A DNA stretch of 28,412 nt from CAYRAV01 sp964422365 (GTDB taxonomy: Bacteria > Bacillota > Clostridia > Lachnospirales > Lachnospiraceae), in the NCBI GenBank assembly GCA_964422365.1, contig CAYRAV010000039.1, forward strand, positions 1 to 28,412, read 5' to 3'. The position numbers and the translations under genes were made by a program. Under the pieces are notes generated by a model that had not been told where the DNA came from, did no database searches, and was given only the letters and a program-made list of their open reading frames with translations. This document shows, piece after piece, positions 15,897 through 22,788 of this stretch; within the stretch, counting starts at the first letter, position 1, and every line of letters starts with the position of its first letter.

Positions 15897-15939
15897 TAGA
15901 GTGTGTTTAAAAATCCCCTACAAATTGTGATGCACATCT
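15897..15939 (+). repeat. TAGAGYRTGTTT repeat module, copy 1
   Basis: TAGAGTGTGTTTAAAAAT (15897-15914) followed by CCCCTACAAATTGTGATGC. The same module occurs on the minus strand at 18282-18321 and 22386-22431 and, more diverged, inside the element at 8580-8599. Confidence 0.55.
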
Positions 15940-15979
15940 TGTAACAAGTAATTTATGGCAACGTATTTTCTTCTTTTGC

Positions 15980-16008
15980 TTGAATTTCATCTTTTAATAT
16001 GTTACGAT
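15980..16008 (+). promoter_or_regulatory. Candidate promoter for tyrS
   Basis: TTGAAT (15980-15985), a 17-base spacer and TACGAT (16003-16008) with an upstream TG that makes an extended -10. The start near 16015 would place the whole MITE at 16038-16179 in a tyrS leader of about 215 bases. Confidence 0.45.
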
Positions 16009-16037
16009 TGCAATAGCTATGTCTTAGCTGCAAATTA

Positions 16038-16179
16038 GTAACAGTTCAGCCATACCATTCATACCTTATTTTCAGTGCAAAGCACATCGATTGCGGTATG
16101 CCCGAATGGATACCAGTCCCCAGAATGTATATTATTACCAAAAAATTTACAGTTTGGCTGGGAAGACATGAACTGTTAT
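16038..16179. mobile_element. MITE in the tyrS leader, with 8-bp target duplication
   Basis: The left end GTAACAGTTCAGCCATACC starts at 16038, and the decayed right end TGAACTGTTAT closes at 16179. The flanking octamers are GCAAATTA (16030-16037) and GTAAATTA (16180-16187), 7 of 8 equal. Positions 16120-16161 match the minus strand of 8636-8677 at 39 of 42 positions. TGCAAAGCACATCGATTG (16076-16093) is shared with two other copies. At 142 bases it cannot encode a transposase. A frame starting at a GTG in it runs into tyrS and gives a false 52-residue extension. Confidence 0.85.
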
Positions 16180-16230
16180 GTAAATTATATTGTTAAGGCT
16201 TTTCAAATTATTTTAGGAGGATATTACAAA

Positions 16231-17466
16231 ATGGCTACAAATGTTTACGATGTGTTAGTGGAACGTGGATTTATTGAACAGGCCACTCATGAAGATGAAA
16301 TCAGAGAATTATTAGGTAAGGAAAAGGTTACTTTTTATATAGGATTTGATGCAACTGCAGATAGTTTGACCGCAGGGCATTTTTTAACAATTATGGCAAT
16401 GATGCACATGCAGCGTGCCGGGCATAAGCCGATTGCACTGCTGGGCGGCGGTACTACTATGATTGGTGATCCAACTGGAAAAACAGATATGAGAAAGATT
16501 ATGACAAAGGAAATCATTCAGCATAATGCAGACTGTTTCTATCAGCAATTGTCTCAATTCATTGATTTTGATCATGATAATGCTATTATTGCAAATAATG
16601 CAGATTGGCTGCTGGATTTGAATTATGTTGAATTTTTACGTGATATAGGAATACATTTTTCTGTGAACAAAATGTTGACAGCGGAATGTTACAAGCAGCG
16701 TATGGAACGAGGTTTGACTTTTTTTGAATTCAATTATATGTTAATGCAATCCTATGATTTTTGGAAATTGCATAAATTGTATGACTGTAAATTAGAACTA
16801 GGCGGAAATGATCAGTGGTCTAATATTTTAGGCGGTGTAGATTTAATCCGCAGAAAAGAGGGAAAACCTGCTTATGGTCTGACTTTCAAATTGCTTACAA
16901 ACAGTGAAGGCAAAAAAATGGGTAAAACAATGAGTGGAGCGATCTGGCTGGACCCTGCAAAAACATCTCCATATGAATTTTATCAATATTGGAGAAATAT
17001 TGAAGATGTAAAAGTAGAAGAATGTCTTGCACTTCTTACATTTCTGCCAATGGATGAAGTAAGAAGACTGGGAGCTTTGGAAGGTTCAAAAATCAATCAG
17101 GCAAAAGAAGTCCTGGCATACGAAATCACTAAGATTGTACATGGTGAAGAGGAAGCCGAAAAAGCAAAAGAGGCAGCACGTTCGTTATTTGGCGGGACAA
17201 TGGATACAAAAGATCTTCCTACTACTACTTACAGCCGTGAAGTATTTGAAGCTGGTATTGATTTAATTACTTTACTTGTAGATGCAAAAATGGTTTCTTC
17301 ACGTTCAGATGGAAGACGTAATATTCAGCAGGGCGGTGTTTCTGTCAATGAAGAAAAATGTATGGAATTTGACCGTAAATTCACTCCTGCTGACTTCAAT
17401 GAAAATAATGCTTTGCTTATCAAAAAAGGAAAAAAAGCATATCACTTATTTAAAATAGCTGAGTAG
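16231..17466 (+). CDS. tyrS: Tyrosyl-tRNA synthetase
   Basis: A 411-residue class I synthetase that charges tRNA-Tyr. The HIGH-type motif is TAGH (47-50) in DATADSLTAGHF, the tyrosine-binding block is LGGNDQWSN (190-198), and the KMSKS-type motif is KMGKT (229-233). The C-terminal S4 RNA-binding domain covers about 345-411 (SRSDGRRNIQQGGVSVNEEK). The start MATNVYDVLVERG follows AGGAGG at 16215-16220; the longer upstream frame is encoded by the transposable element and rejected. No T-box leader is visible, although many Firmicutes tyrS genes have one. A zinc-ribbon membrane protein gene follows after 12 bases. Confidence 0.97.
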   Translation: MATNVYDVLVERGFIEQATHEDEIRELLGKEKVTFYIGFDATADSLTAGHFLTIMAMMHMQRAGHKPIALLGGGTTMIGDPTGKTDMRKIMTKEIIQHNADCFYQQLSQFIDFDHDNAIIANNADWLLDLNYVEFLRDIGIHFSVNKMLTAECYKQRMERGLTFFEFNYMLMQSYDFWKLHKLYDCKLELGGNDQWSNILGGVDLIRRKEGKPAYGLTFKLLTNSEGKKMGKTMSGAIWLDPAKTSPYEFYQYWRNIEDVKVEECLALLTFLPMDEVRRLGALEGSKINQAKEVLAYEITKIVHGEEEAEKAKEAARSLFGGTMDTKDLPTTTYSREVFEAGIDLITLLVDAKMVSSRSDGRRNIQQGGVSVNEEKCMEFDRKFTPADFNENNALLIKKGKKAYHLFKIAE

Positions 17467-17478
17467 GAGGAAATATCT

Positions 17479-18126
17479 ATGCCATGGTGCCCGAATTGCC
17501 ACACAGAATATAAGAATGGTGTGCAAAAATGTAAAACTTGTGATACAGAGTTAGTTGCACAATTACCAGAACATAACTTTGAGACCACTCAGAAAAAGAA
17601 TGATGGTTATGCTGCATATGAAATGCAGAAAGAACTAGAAAAACTACGCAATGCCAAAAGCTCTGTATATGTAAAAAAAGCTGACCGCTATGAAGATGTG
17701 GGCTCTTCCGCTGTTGTTTTTCTTGGTTTTGGTGCAATTGGATTTCTTGTTGTATTGTTAAATATATTGCATATTTTAAATCTTCCATTTTTCGATATTA
17801 TAAATAATGTATCAAAATTTTCTTTATTGCTTATTTTCGCTGTTTTTTTTATCATTGGGGTCTTTTCATGGAAAAAGGCAAAACAGCTAAAGTCACAAAT
17901 TGGTGAAGAAGAAAATATTACAGAAAAAATTAATCAATGGATGGAAAAAAAATTTACGAGAGAATTTTTAGAACAGCATACCGATGATTCCCTTTCAAAT
18001 GAAATTAATTTTTTAAACCAGATTGGAGAAATGAAACAGTTGTTGATTCTTGCTTTTCCTGATGTAGAAAGCGATTATCTGGATATGTTAATTGAGGAAT
18101 ATTATAATTCACATTTTGAAAATTAG
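17479..18126 (+). CDS. Unknown zinc-ribbon membrane protein
   Basis: A 215-residue protein whose exact family I do not recognise. It opens with a zinc ribbon, MPWCPNCHTEYKNGVQKCKTC, with cysteines 4, 7, 18 and 21 placed to bind one zinc. A charged linker (30-72) leads to two membrane helices (about 76-99 and 114-131), and then a cytosolic, charged C-terminal half (135-215) that is mostly helical. The ribbon and the tail would be on the same, cytoplasmic side. AGGAGG lies before the ATG, only 12 bases after the tyrS stop, so it is cotranscribed with tyrS. That position alone does not give a function. Confidence 0.75.
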   Translation: MPWCPNCHTEYKNGVQKCKTCDTELVAQLPEHNFETTQKKNDGYAAYEMQKELEKLRNAKSSVYVKKADRYEDVGSSAVVFLGFGAIGFLVVLLNILHILNLPFFDIINNVSKFSLLLIFAVFFIIGVFSWKKAKQLKSQIGEEENITEKINQWMEKKFTREFLEQHTDDSLSNEINFLNQIGEMKQLLILAFPDVESDYLDMLIEEYYNSHFEN

Positions 18127-18204
18127 ATGCTTTCATAACATAACTTTATATTCAGACAAGCCAAATAAAAGATTATTTCTATGGAAGTACCCTTTTTGCT
18201 TTAG

Positions 18205-18323
18205 CAACATACTTTATCAGACAAAATCCGCCAGCCCGAATGGGCATGAATTGCGATATGCTTAGAGGGGTATGCAACATAGGCGTGCAGATTGCGGCAA
18301 TAAATTTTTAAACATGCTCTAAT
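18205..18323. repeat. Composite repeat: MITE-body fragment plus TAGAG module
   Basis: AAAATCCGCCAGCC (18223-18236) is identical to 7161-7174, and the preceding ACTTTATCAG is close to CCTTATCGGG there. GCCCGAATGG and ATTGCGATATGC recur in the element at 16038. The end (18282-18321) is the minus-strand TAGAGCATGTTTAAAAAT module. No terminal inverted repeats were found. The 309-base gap between the zinc-ribbon gene and the hydratase holds this repeat and the terminator after it. Confidence 0.6.
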
Positions 18324-18337
18324 TTAAGTTTATTATA

Positions 18338-18386
18338 AAAACGTCATAGGCACAAATAAACTTACCCTTTGTTCCTATGACGTTTT
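18338..18386 (+). terminator. Bidirectional terminator between tyrS operon and hydratase
   Basis: AAACGTCATAGG pairs with CCTATGACGTTT around a 23-base loop that pairs further (ACAAA with TTTGT). T residues follow on the plus strand, and the mirrored A-run gives T residues on the minus strand. It sits between two converging genes and can serve both. Confidence 0.85.
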
Positions 18387-18435
18387 ATTCTTACTTATAT
18401 TAACTTTTTATGACAACTTTATAAGTCACATGTGC

Positions 18436-20718
18436 TTATCCTTTATAATAATTAATTAAGCATCCTTTCAGTATAATTTCTCTTTCATCATCTGTCAATT
18501 CGCCAAGTTTCAAATCAAATTCTTTTAATTCATCTCCAACAACATAAGCTTTAATGACTGATTCTTTATTCGCAATGGCTTTTTTCACATCTTTGATTAA
18601 CACATAATCACCATTTTCAAATGGCAATTCTCCATCAAATAAAAATGGTAACATACCCCAGTTGATTAAGTTTGAACGATATCTCTTTGTAGCATATTCC
18701 CTTGCAATATTAGCAAGTCCACCAAGTACTTTCTGACAGCTTGCGGCCTGTTCTCTGGCAGAGCCATCTCCTGGTTTTACTGCAAAAATCATGCTTCCAA
18801 TTTCCGTTGTCTTTGGATCTATGGAGAATTTCTGATTGATTTTTTCAAATACATTCTTCACTTCCGGACATGCTGCATAGATATCTTCTCCAGCAATTCT
18901 TGCTTTCTCCGCTTTCTGTACTTCTTTTGCACGTCCAACATATGCAGGATCTTTTCTGGATAATGTAAATTCAGCAAGTCCTAGCGGATTGGAGCGGAAA
19001 GAAGATGTTTCTCCAGACGGAATCAATTCATCTGTTGTTGTAACAGGGTCATGAATCACAGATACTACTTTTAATACCATATCATCTGTTAAACTTGACA
19101 TTGCAGGCCAGTCAACGATACCAGGTCCGAATTTTAATTCCGTTTCAGGCTGTGCCTTTCCAACACCATTGTATACACGATTTTCATAAATAGAAGCATC
19201 AAAATGATATGCAGGCTTTGTAAATTCAACATCTACATCTGTTGCTGCTGTTAAATAACCCTTATTTGCTGCTGTTGCTGCAATAGAACGTGCATCCATA
19301 AGTGCAACAGATGCAATTTGACCATTTGTAATTTTAGAACCTTCTCTGTTAGGGAAGTTTCTTGTAGAATGGCGGATACTAAGTCCTTTATTAGACGGAA
19401 CATCTCCGGCACCAAAACATGGACCACAGAATGCGGTTCTGATTGTCGCACCAGTTGCCATTAAATCGGCCACTCTTCCATTCTTCACTAATTCCATAAA
19501 TACAGGTTGGCTGGCTGGGTATACGCTTAATGAGAATTCATCTGCACCAATAAATTTACCTCTTAAGATATCTGCCGCATCACAAATATTTTCATATCCA
19601 CCGCCGGCACATCCTGCAATAACACCCTGCTCTACATATAATTTTCCATCTCTTACTTTATCTTTTAATGTATATTTCACATTATTATTATCAAGGCTTA
19701 CTAATGCTTTCTTTTCTACATCATCAAGAATATCTAATAAGTTTGCATTTAATTCTTCAATTGTATATACATTACTTGGGTGGAATGGCATTGCAATCAT
19801 AGGTTTAACCTTGGATAAATCTACATATACCATACCATCATAATATGCAACTTTTTCAGGCTGTAATTGTTTGTAATCTTCCGGTCTGTTATGAATATCA
19901 TAGAATTCTTTTACTTTCTCATCTGTTATCCAGATAGACGATAAACAGGTAGTTTCTGTTGTCATTACATCAATGCCGATACGGTAATCTACACTAAGAT
20001 TTGCAACACCATCACCAACAAATTCCATTACTTTATTGTTTACATAACCATTTGCAAATACTGCACCAATAATTGCTAATGCAATATCCTGTGGACCTAC
20101 ACCTTTCTGTGGTGTTCCTGTTAAATAAACACCAACTACACCTGGCATATTAATATCATATGTTTTAGATAATAACTGTTTTACAAGTTCAGGTCCGCCT
20201 TCACCCATTGCCATAGTACCAAGTGCACCATAACGGGTATGGCTGTCAGAACCAAGAAGCATCTTTCCACCGCCTGCAAGCATTTCACGTGCAAACTGAT
20301 GGATAACTGCCTGATGAGGAGGCACATACATTCCACCATATTTCTTTGCACAAGATAATCCAAACATATGATCATCCTCATTGATTGTTCCGCCAACTGC
20401 ACATAAACTGTTATGACAGTTTGTCAATACGTAAGGGACAGGAAATTTCTCTAAACCTGATGCTCTGGCAGTTTGAATAATACCAACAAATGTAATATCA
20501 TGGGAAGTTAATTTATCAAATTTAATTTTCAACTTATCCATATTTCCAGATGTATTATGTGCTGCTAAAATACTATAAGCCATTGTTCCTTTTGCAGCTT
20601 CTGTCTTTTCAACAGCTTTTCCTAATTTACTTTCTAATATTGCAGCGGTTTCTGCATTTTCGTCTACTACTTCTGTGTCATTAATTAAATATGCACCTTT
20701 TTCGGATAATCTAATCAT
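18436..20718 (-). CDS. Aconitase-family hydratase
   Basis: A 760-residue aconitase-type (de)hydratase. The three iron-sulfur cysteines are C370 (IAGCAGGGYENI), C431 and C434 (FCGPCFGAGD). Substrate-binding blocks include GSDSHT (156-161) and STRNFPNREGS (451-461), and the swivel domain motif is GDGSAREQAA (650-659). The spacing resembles the YbhJ-like and mitochondrial-type branch (about 750 residues) rather than the 890-residue AcnA. It probably interconverts citrate and isocitrate, but the substrate is not proved: the usual serine-containing SCTN motif is replaced by GCAGG. It is a single gene with its own promoter. GGAGG stands about 13 bases before the ATG, rather far. Confidence 0.85.
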   Translation of the reverse strand: MIRLSEKGAYLINDTEVVDENAETAAILESKLGKAVEKTEAAKGTMAYSILAAHNTSGNMDKLKIKFDKLTSHDITFVGIIQTARASGLEKFPVPYVLTNCHNSLCAVGGTINEDDHMFGLSCAKKYGGMYVPPHQAVIHQFAREMLAGGGKMLLGSDSHTRYGALGTMAMGEGGPELVKQLLSKTYDINMPGVVGVYLTGTPQKGVGPQDIALAIIGAVFANGYVNNKVMEFVGDGVANLSVDYRIGIDVMTTETTCLSSIWITDEKVKEFYDIHNRPEDYKQLQPEKVAYYDGMVYVDLSKVKPMIAMPFHPSNVYTIEELNANLLDILDDVEKKALVSLDNNNVKYTLKDKVRDGKLYVEQGVIAGCAGGGYENICDAADILRGKFIGADEFSLSVYPASQPVFMELVKNGRVADLMATGATIRTAFCGPCFGAGDVPSNKGLSIRHSTRNFPNREGSKITNGQIASVALMDARSIAATAANKGYLTAATDVDVEFTKPAYHFDASIYENRVYNGVGKAQPETELKFGPGIVDWPAMSSLTDDMVLKVVSVIHDPVTTTDELIPSGETSSFRSNPLGLAEFTLSRKDPAYVGRAKEVQKAEKARIAGEDIYAACPEVKNVFEKINQKFSIDPKTTEIGSMIFAVKPGDGSAREQAASCQKVLGGLANIAREYATKRYRSNLINWGMLPFLFDGELPFENGDYVLIKDVKKAIANKESVIKAYVVGDELKEFDLKLGELTDDEREIILKGCLINYYKG

Positions 20719-20800
20719 ATTGTATTCTTGTCCTCCTGTTTATTTGATATCATCTTTTGAGAAGATGTATGTTCATTGTTTCAAACACTGCACATTCCTT

Positions 20801-20829
20801 ATTATAATAAGAACAGGCAGAAATTTCAA
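20801..20829 (-). promoter_or_regulatory. Promoter for the aconitase-type hydratase
   Basis: On the minus strand TTGAAA (20824-20829), a 17-base spacer and TATAAT (20801-20806). The leader would be about 75 bases. It is divergent from the pyrB promoter about 100 bases away. Confidence 0.7.
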
Positions 20830-20914
20830 TTCTTTTTTTTGTATCTGTGGATTTTTACTTATTCTTGTTACATTAATTACAATACATTTCTTTTTCCTTT
20901 TATCTGGTAAGTTC

Positions 20915-20943
20915 TTGCAATCTCATCATTGGAGTATTATAAT
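20915..20943 (+). promoter_or_regulatory. Promoter for pyrB-pyrI
   Basis: TTGCAA (20915-20920), a 17-base spacer and TATAAT (20938-20943). The leader of about 50 bases is too short for a PyrR-type attenuator, and no terminator-like hairpin is seen in it. Confidence 0.75.
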
Positions 20944-20999
20944 CTAACATAGTATATTGGAAAGAATACTTATAAATATTTCACATTATGGAGGTACCC

Positions 21000-21935
21000 A
21001 TGAGACATATTATTAATCCACTTGATCTTTCTGTTGATGAGATGACTTCATTGCTTGCGTTAGCAGAAAAAATTATTGACAATCCTCAAAAATATAACTC
21101 TGTGTGTCAAGGAAAAAAACTTGCCACACTATTCTATGAACCAAGTACAAGAACCCGTTTAAGTTTTGAAGCTGCTATGCTTAATTTAGGCGGATCTATA
21201 CTTGGCTTTTCTTCTGCTGATTCCAGTTCGGCAGCTAAGGGAGAAAGTGTTGCAGATACGATTCGTGTAATTTCAAGTTATGCGGATATCTGTGCCATGC
21301 GGCATCCAAAAGAAGGTGCTCCAATGGTGGCATCTATGTATTCTGCTATTCCAGTAATTAATGCTGGTGATGGTGGACACAATCATCCTACACAGACAAT
21401 TACAGATCTGCTGACTATCAAAAATTTAAAAGGAAGATTAGATGATCTTACAATTGGTTTATGTGGAGATTTAAAATTTGGACGTACTGTTCATTCATTG
21501 ATTAATGCAATGGTTCGGTATTCAAATATTAGATTTGTGATGATCTCTCCCGAGGAATTAAAAATTCCTGATTATCTAAGAACAGAAGTACTGGATGCAC
21601 AACATATTCCTTATGAAGAAGTTCGTGTATTAGAAGATGTAATGCCCTCTCTCGATTTATTATACATGACACGTGTGCAGAGAGAACGTTTTTTTAATGA
21701 AGAAGATTACATCCGCTTAAAAGATAGTTTTATACTGGATACTGAAAAAATGTCTTATGCAAAAGATGACATGCTTGTGTTACATCCTCTTCCACGTGTG
21801 AATGAAATTGCAACCGAGGTTGACAATGATCCGCGAGCTGTATATTTTAAACAAGCTGAATATGGTGTATATGCAAGAATGGCATTAATTATGAAACTGT
21901 TAGGTTTGGACATGGAGGGTGAAAATTTATGTTAA
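21000..21935 (+). CDS. pyrB: Aspartate carbamoyltransferase catalytic chain
   Basis: A 311-residue ATCase catalytic subunit, joining carbamoyl phosphate and aspartate, the first committed step of pyrimidine synthesis. The carbamoyl-phosphate loop FYEPSTRTRLSFE is at 45-57, the SSSAAKGES loop carries the catalytic lysine, and HPLPR is at 262-266. The start was moved from 20988 to 21000: the first ATG (20988) overlaps the GGAGG ribosome binding site, and MRHIINPLDLS fits the family N-terminus. The next gene, pyrI, overlaps by 7 bases, so the two chains of the holoenzyme are made together. Confidence 0.97.
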   Translation: MRHIINPLDLSVDEMTSLLALAEKIIDNPQKYNSVCQGKKLATLFYEPSTRTRLSFEAAMLNLGGSILGFSSADSSSAAKGESVADTIRVISSYADICAMRHPKEGAPMVASMYSAIPVINAGDGGHNHPTQTITDLLTIKNLKGRLDDLTIGLCGDLKFGRTVHSLINAMVRYSNIRFVMISPEELKIPDYLRTEVLDAQHIPYEEVRVLEDVMPSLDLLYMTRVQRERFFNEEDYIRLKDSFILDTEKMSYAKDDMLVLHPLPRVNEIATEVDNDPRAVYFKQAEYGVYARMALIMKLLGLDMEGENLC

Positions 21936-22357
21936 ACATTGGAGGCCTTAATCAAGGTGTAGTGATTGATCACATTAAAGCTGGTGGTGCAATGGAAATT
22001 TACCACTATTTAAAATTAGAGAAATTAGATTGTAGTGTTGCTATTATAAAAAATGCAAAAAGTAACAAATCCGGCAAAAAGGATATTATAAAAATTGATG
22101 GTCTTCTTGATATTGATTTAAATATGCTTGGTGTATTAGATCCCAATATCACGGTGAATATTATTGATAATGGAAACATTATTGAAAAAAGAAATCTAAC
22201 TTTGCCTGAACTTGTAACAAATATTATTAAATGTAAAAATCCCCGATGCATTACCTCTATTGAACAGGAATTACCGCATAAATTCAAATTAACTAATCCT
22301 GAAAAAGGAATTTACCGTTGTGTTTACTGCGAGCAGAAATTCAAAGAAAAACATTAA
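21929..22357 (+). CDS. pyrI: Aspartate carbamoyltransferase regulatory chain
   Basis: A 142-residue ATCase regulatory subunit that binds nucleotide effectors at its N-terminal domain and contacts the PyrB trimer through a zinc domain. The N-terminal allosteric region holds NQGVVIDHIKAGGAMEIYHY. The four zinc ligands are C102, C107, C131 and C134 (CKNPRC and CVYC). It overlaps pyrB by 7 bases. Regulation of ATCase here is therefore expected to be allosteric as in the enterobacterial holoenzyme, with no transcriptional attenuator visible. Confidence 0.95.
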   Translation: MLNIGGLNQGVVIDHIKAGGAMEIYHYLKLEKLDCSVAIIKNAKSNKSGKKDIIKIDGLLDIDLNMLGVLDPNITVNIIDNGNIIEKRNLTLPELVTNIIKCKNPRCITSIEQELPHKFKLTNPEKGIYRCVYCEQKFKEKH

Positions 22358-22385
22358 AGGATTTTATATTTTCTATCAAATATGC

Positions 22386-22431
22386 TGTAGGGTGTGAAAA
22401 TTGTTGTATTCAATTTTAAAACACGCTCTAA
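22386..22431 (-). repeat. TAGAGYRTGTTT repeat module, copy after pyrI
   Basis: On the minus strand it reads TTAGAGCGTGTTTTAAAATT and continues with a hairpin of AAAATTG and CAATTTT. It matches the modules at 15897 and 18304. It lies 28 bases after pyrI and before the terminator. Confidence 0.55.
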
Positions 22432-22479
22432 AGTAAAAATCAGAAAACCTATCTACTTCACGATTTTCTGAATCCAGAA

Positions 22480-22512
22480 GAGCGGTCATGAAATAATCTT
22501 TCATGGCCGCTC
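22480..22512 (+). terminator. Terminator after pyrI
   Basis: GAGCGGTCATGAAA (22480-22493) pairs with TTTCATGGCCGCTC (22499-22512), with one G-U pair, over a five-base loop. T-rich sequence follows on the plus strand. It also faces the end of the converging small gene at 22529. Confidence 0.85.
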
Positions 22513-22528
22513 CCTGATTTTGTTCTTT

Positions 22529-22711
22529 TTACATTTGTTTTCTTACTACTTTGTATTCATCATCTAATCGAAAATATGGACAATTTTCAAAAGAACTTTG
22601 CAAAAATCTTACCATCTCATCTTCGTCAAGATTTATTTCACAGTAATAATTTTCATACTCTTCATCATAAGCATAATTTATACACGTTTCGCAGTTGCTT
22701 TGTTGTTTCAT
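22529..22711 (-). CDS. Small DUF6472-like protein
   Basis: A 60-residue acidic protein with four cysteines (C7, C10, C24, C44) and the sequence NCETCINYAYDEEYENYYCE followed by NLDEDEMVRF and CPYFRLDDEYKVVRKQM. It resembles the DUF6472 small proteins of Lachnospiraceae; the cysteines could bind a metal, but the function is unknown. AGGTGG precedes the ATG. It lies 77 bases downstream of fhs on the same strand with no clear terminator between, so it is probably cotranscribed. Confidence 0.75.
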   Translation of the reverse strand: MKQQSNCETCINYAYDEEYENYYCEINLDEDEMVRFLQSSFENCPYFRLDDEYKVVRKQM

Positions 22712-22788
22712 TTATCCACCTGCTTTTATTTCATTTATAGTATTCCATTAGTAGTAACACAAAAGTTCTATAATCTAATTTTAGATAT

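Noticed and set aside
16075..16230. In-frame N-terminal extension of tyrS
   Set aside because: It starts at a GTG inside the MITE, has no ribosome binding site and no resemblance to TyrS; the ATG at 16231 has AGGAGG and the family N-terminus.
20988..20999. Upstream ATG of pyrB
   Set aside because: The four codons overlap the GGAGG of the real start at 21000.
20944..20999. PyrR-type attenuator before pyrB
   Set aside because: The leader is only about 50 bases and lacks an antiterminator and terminator pair.
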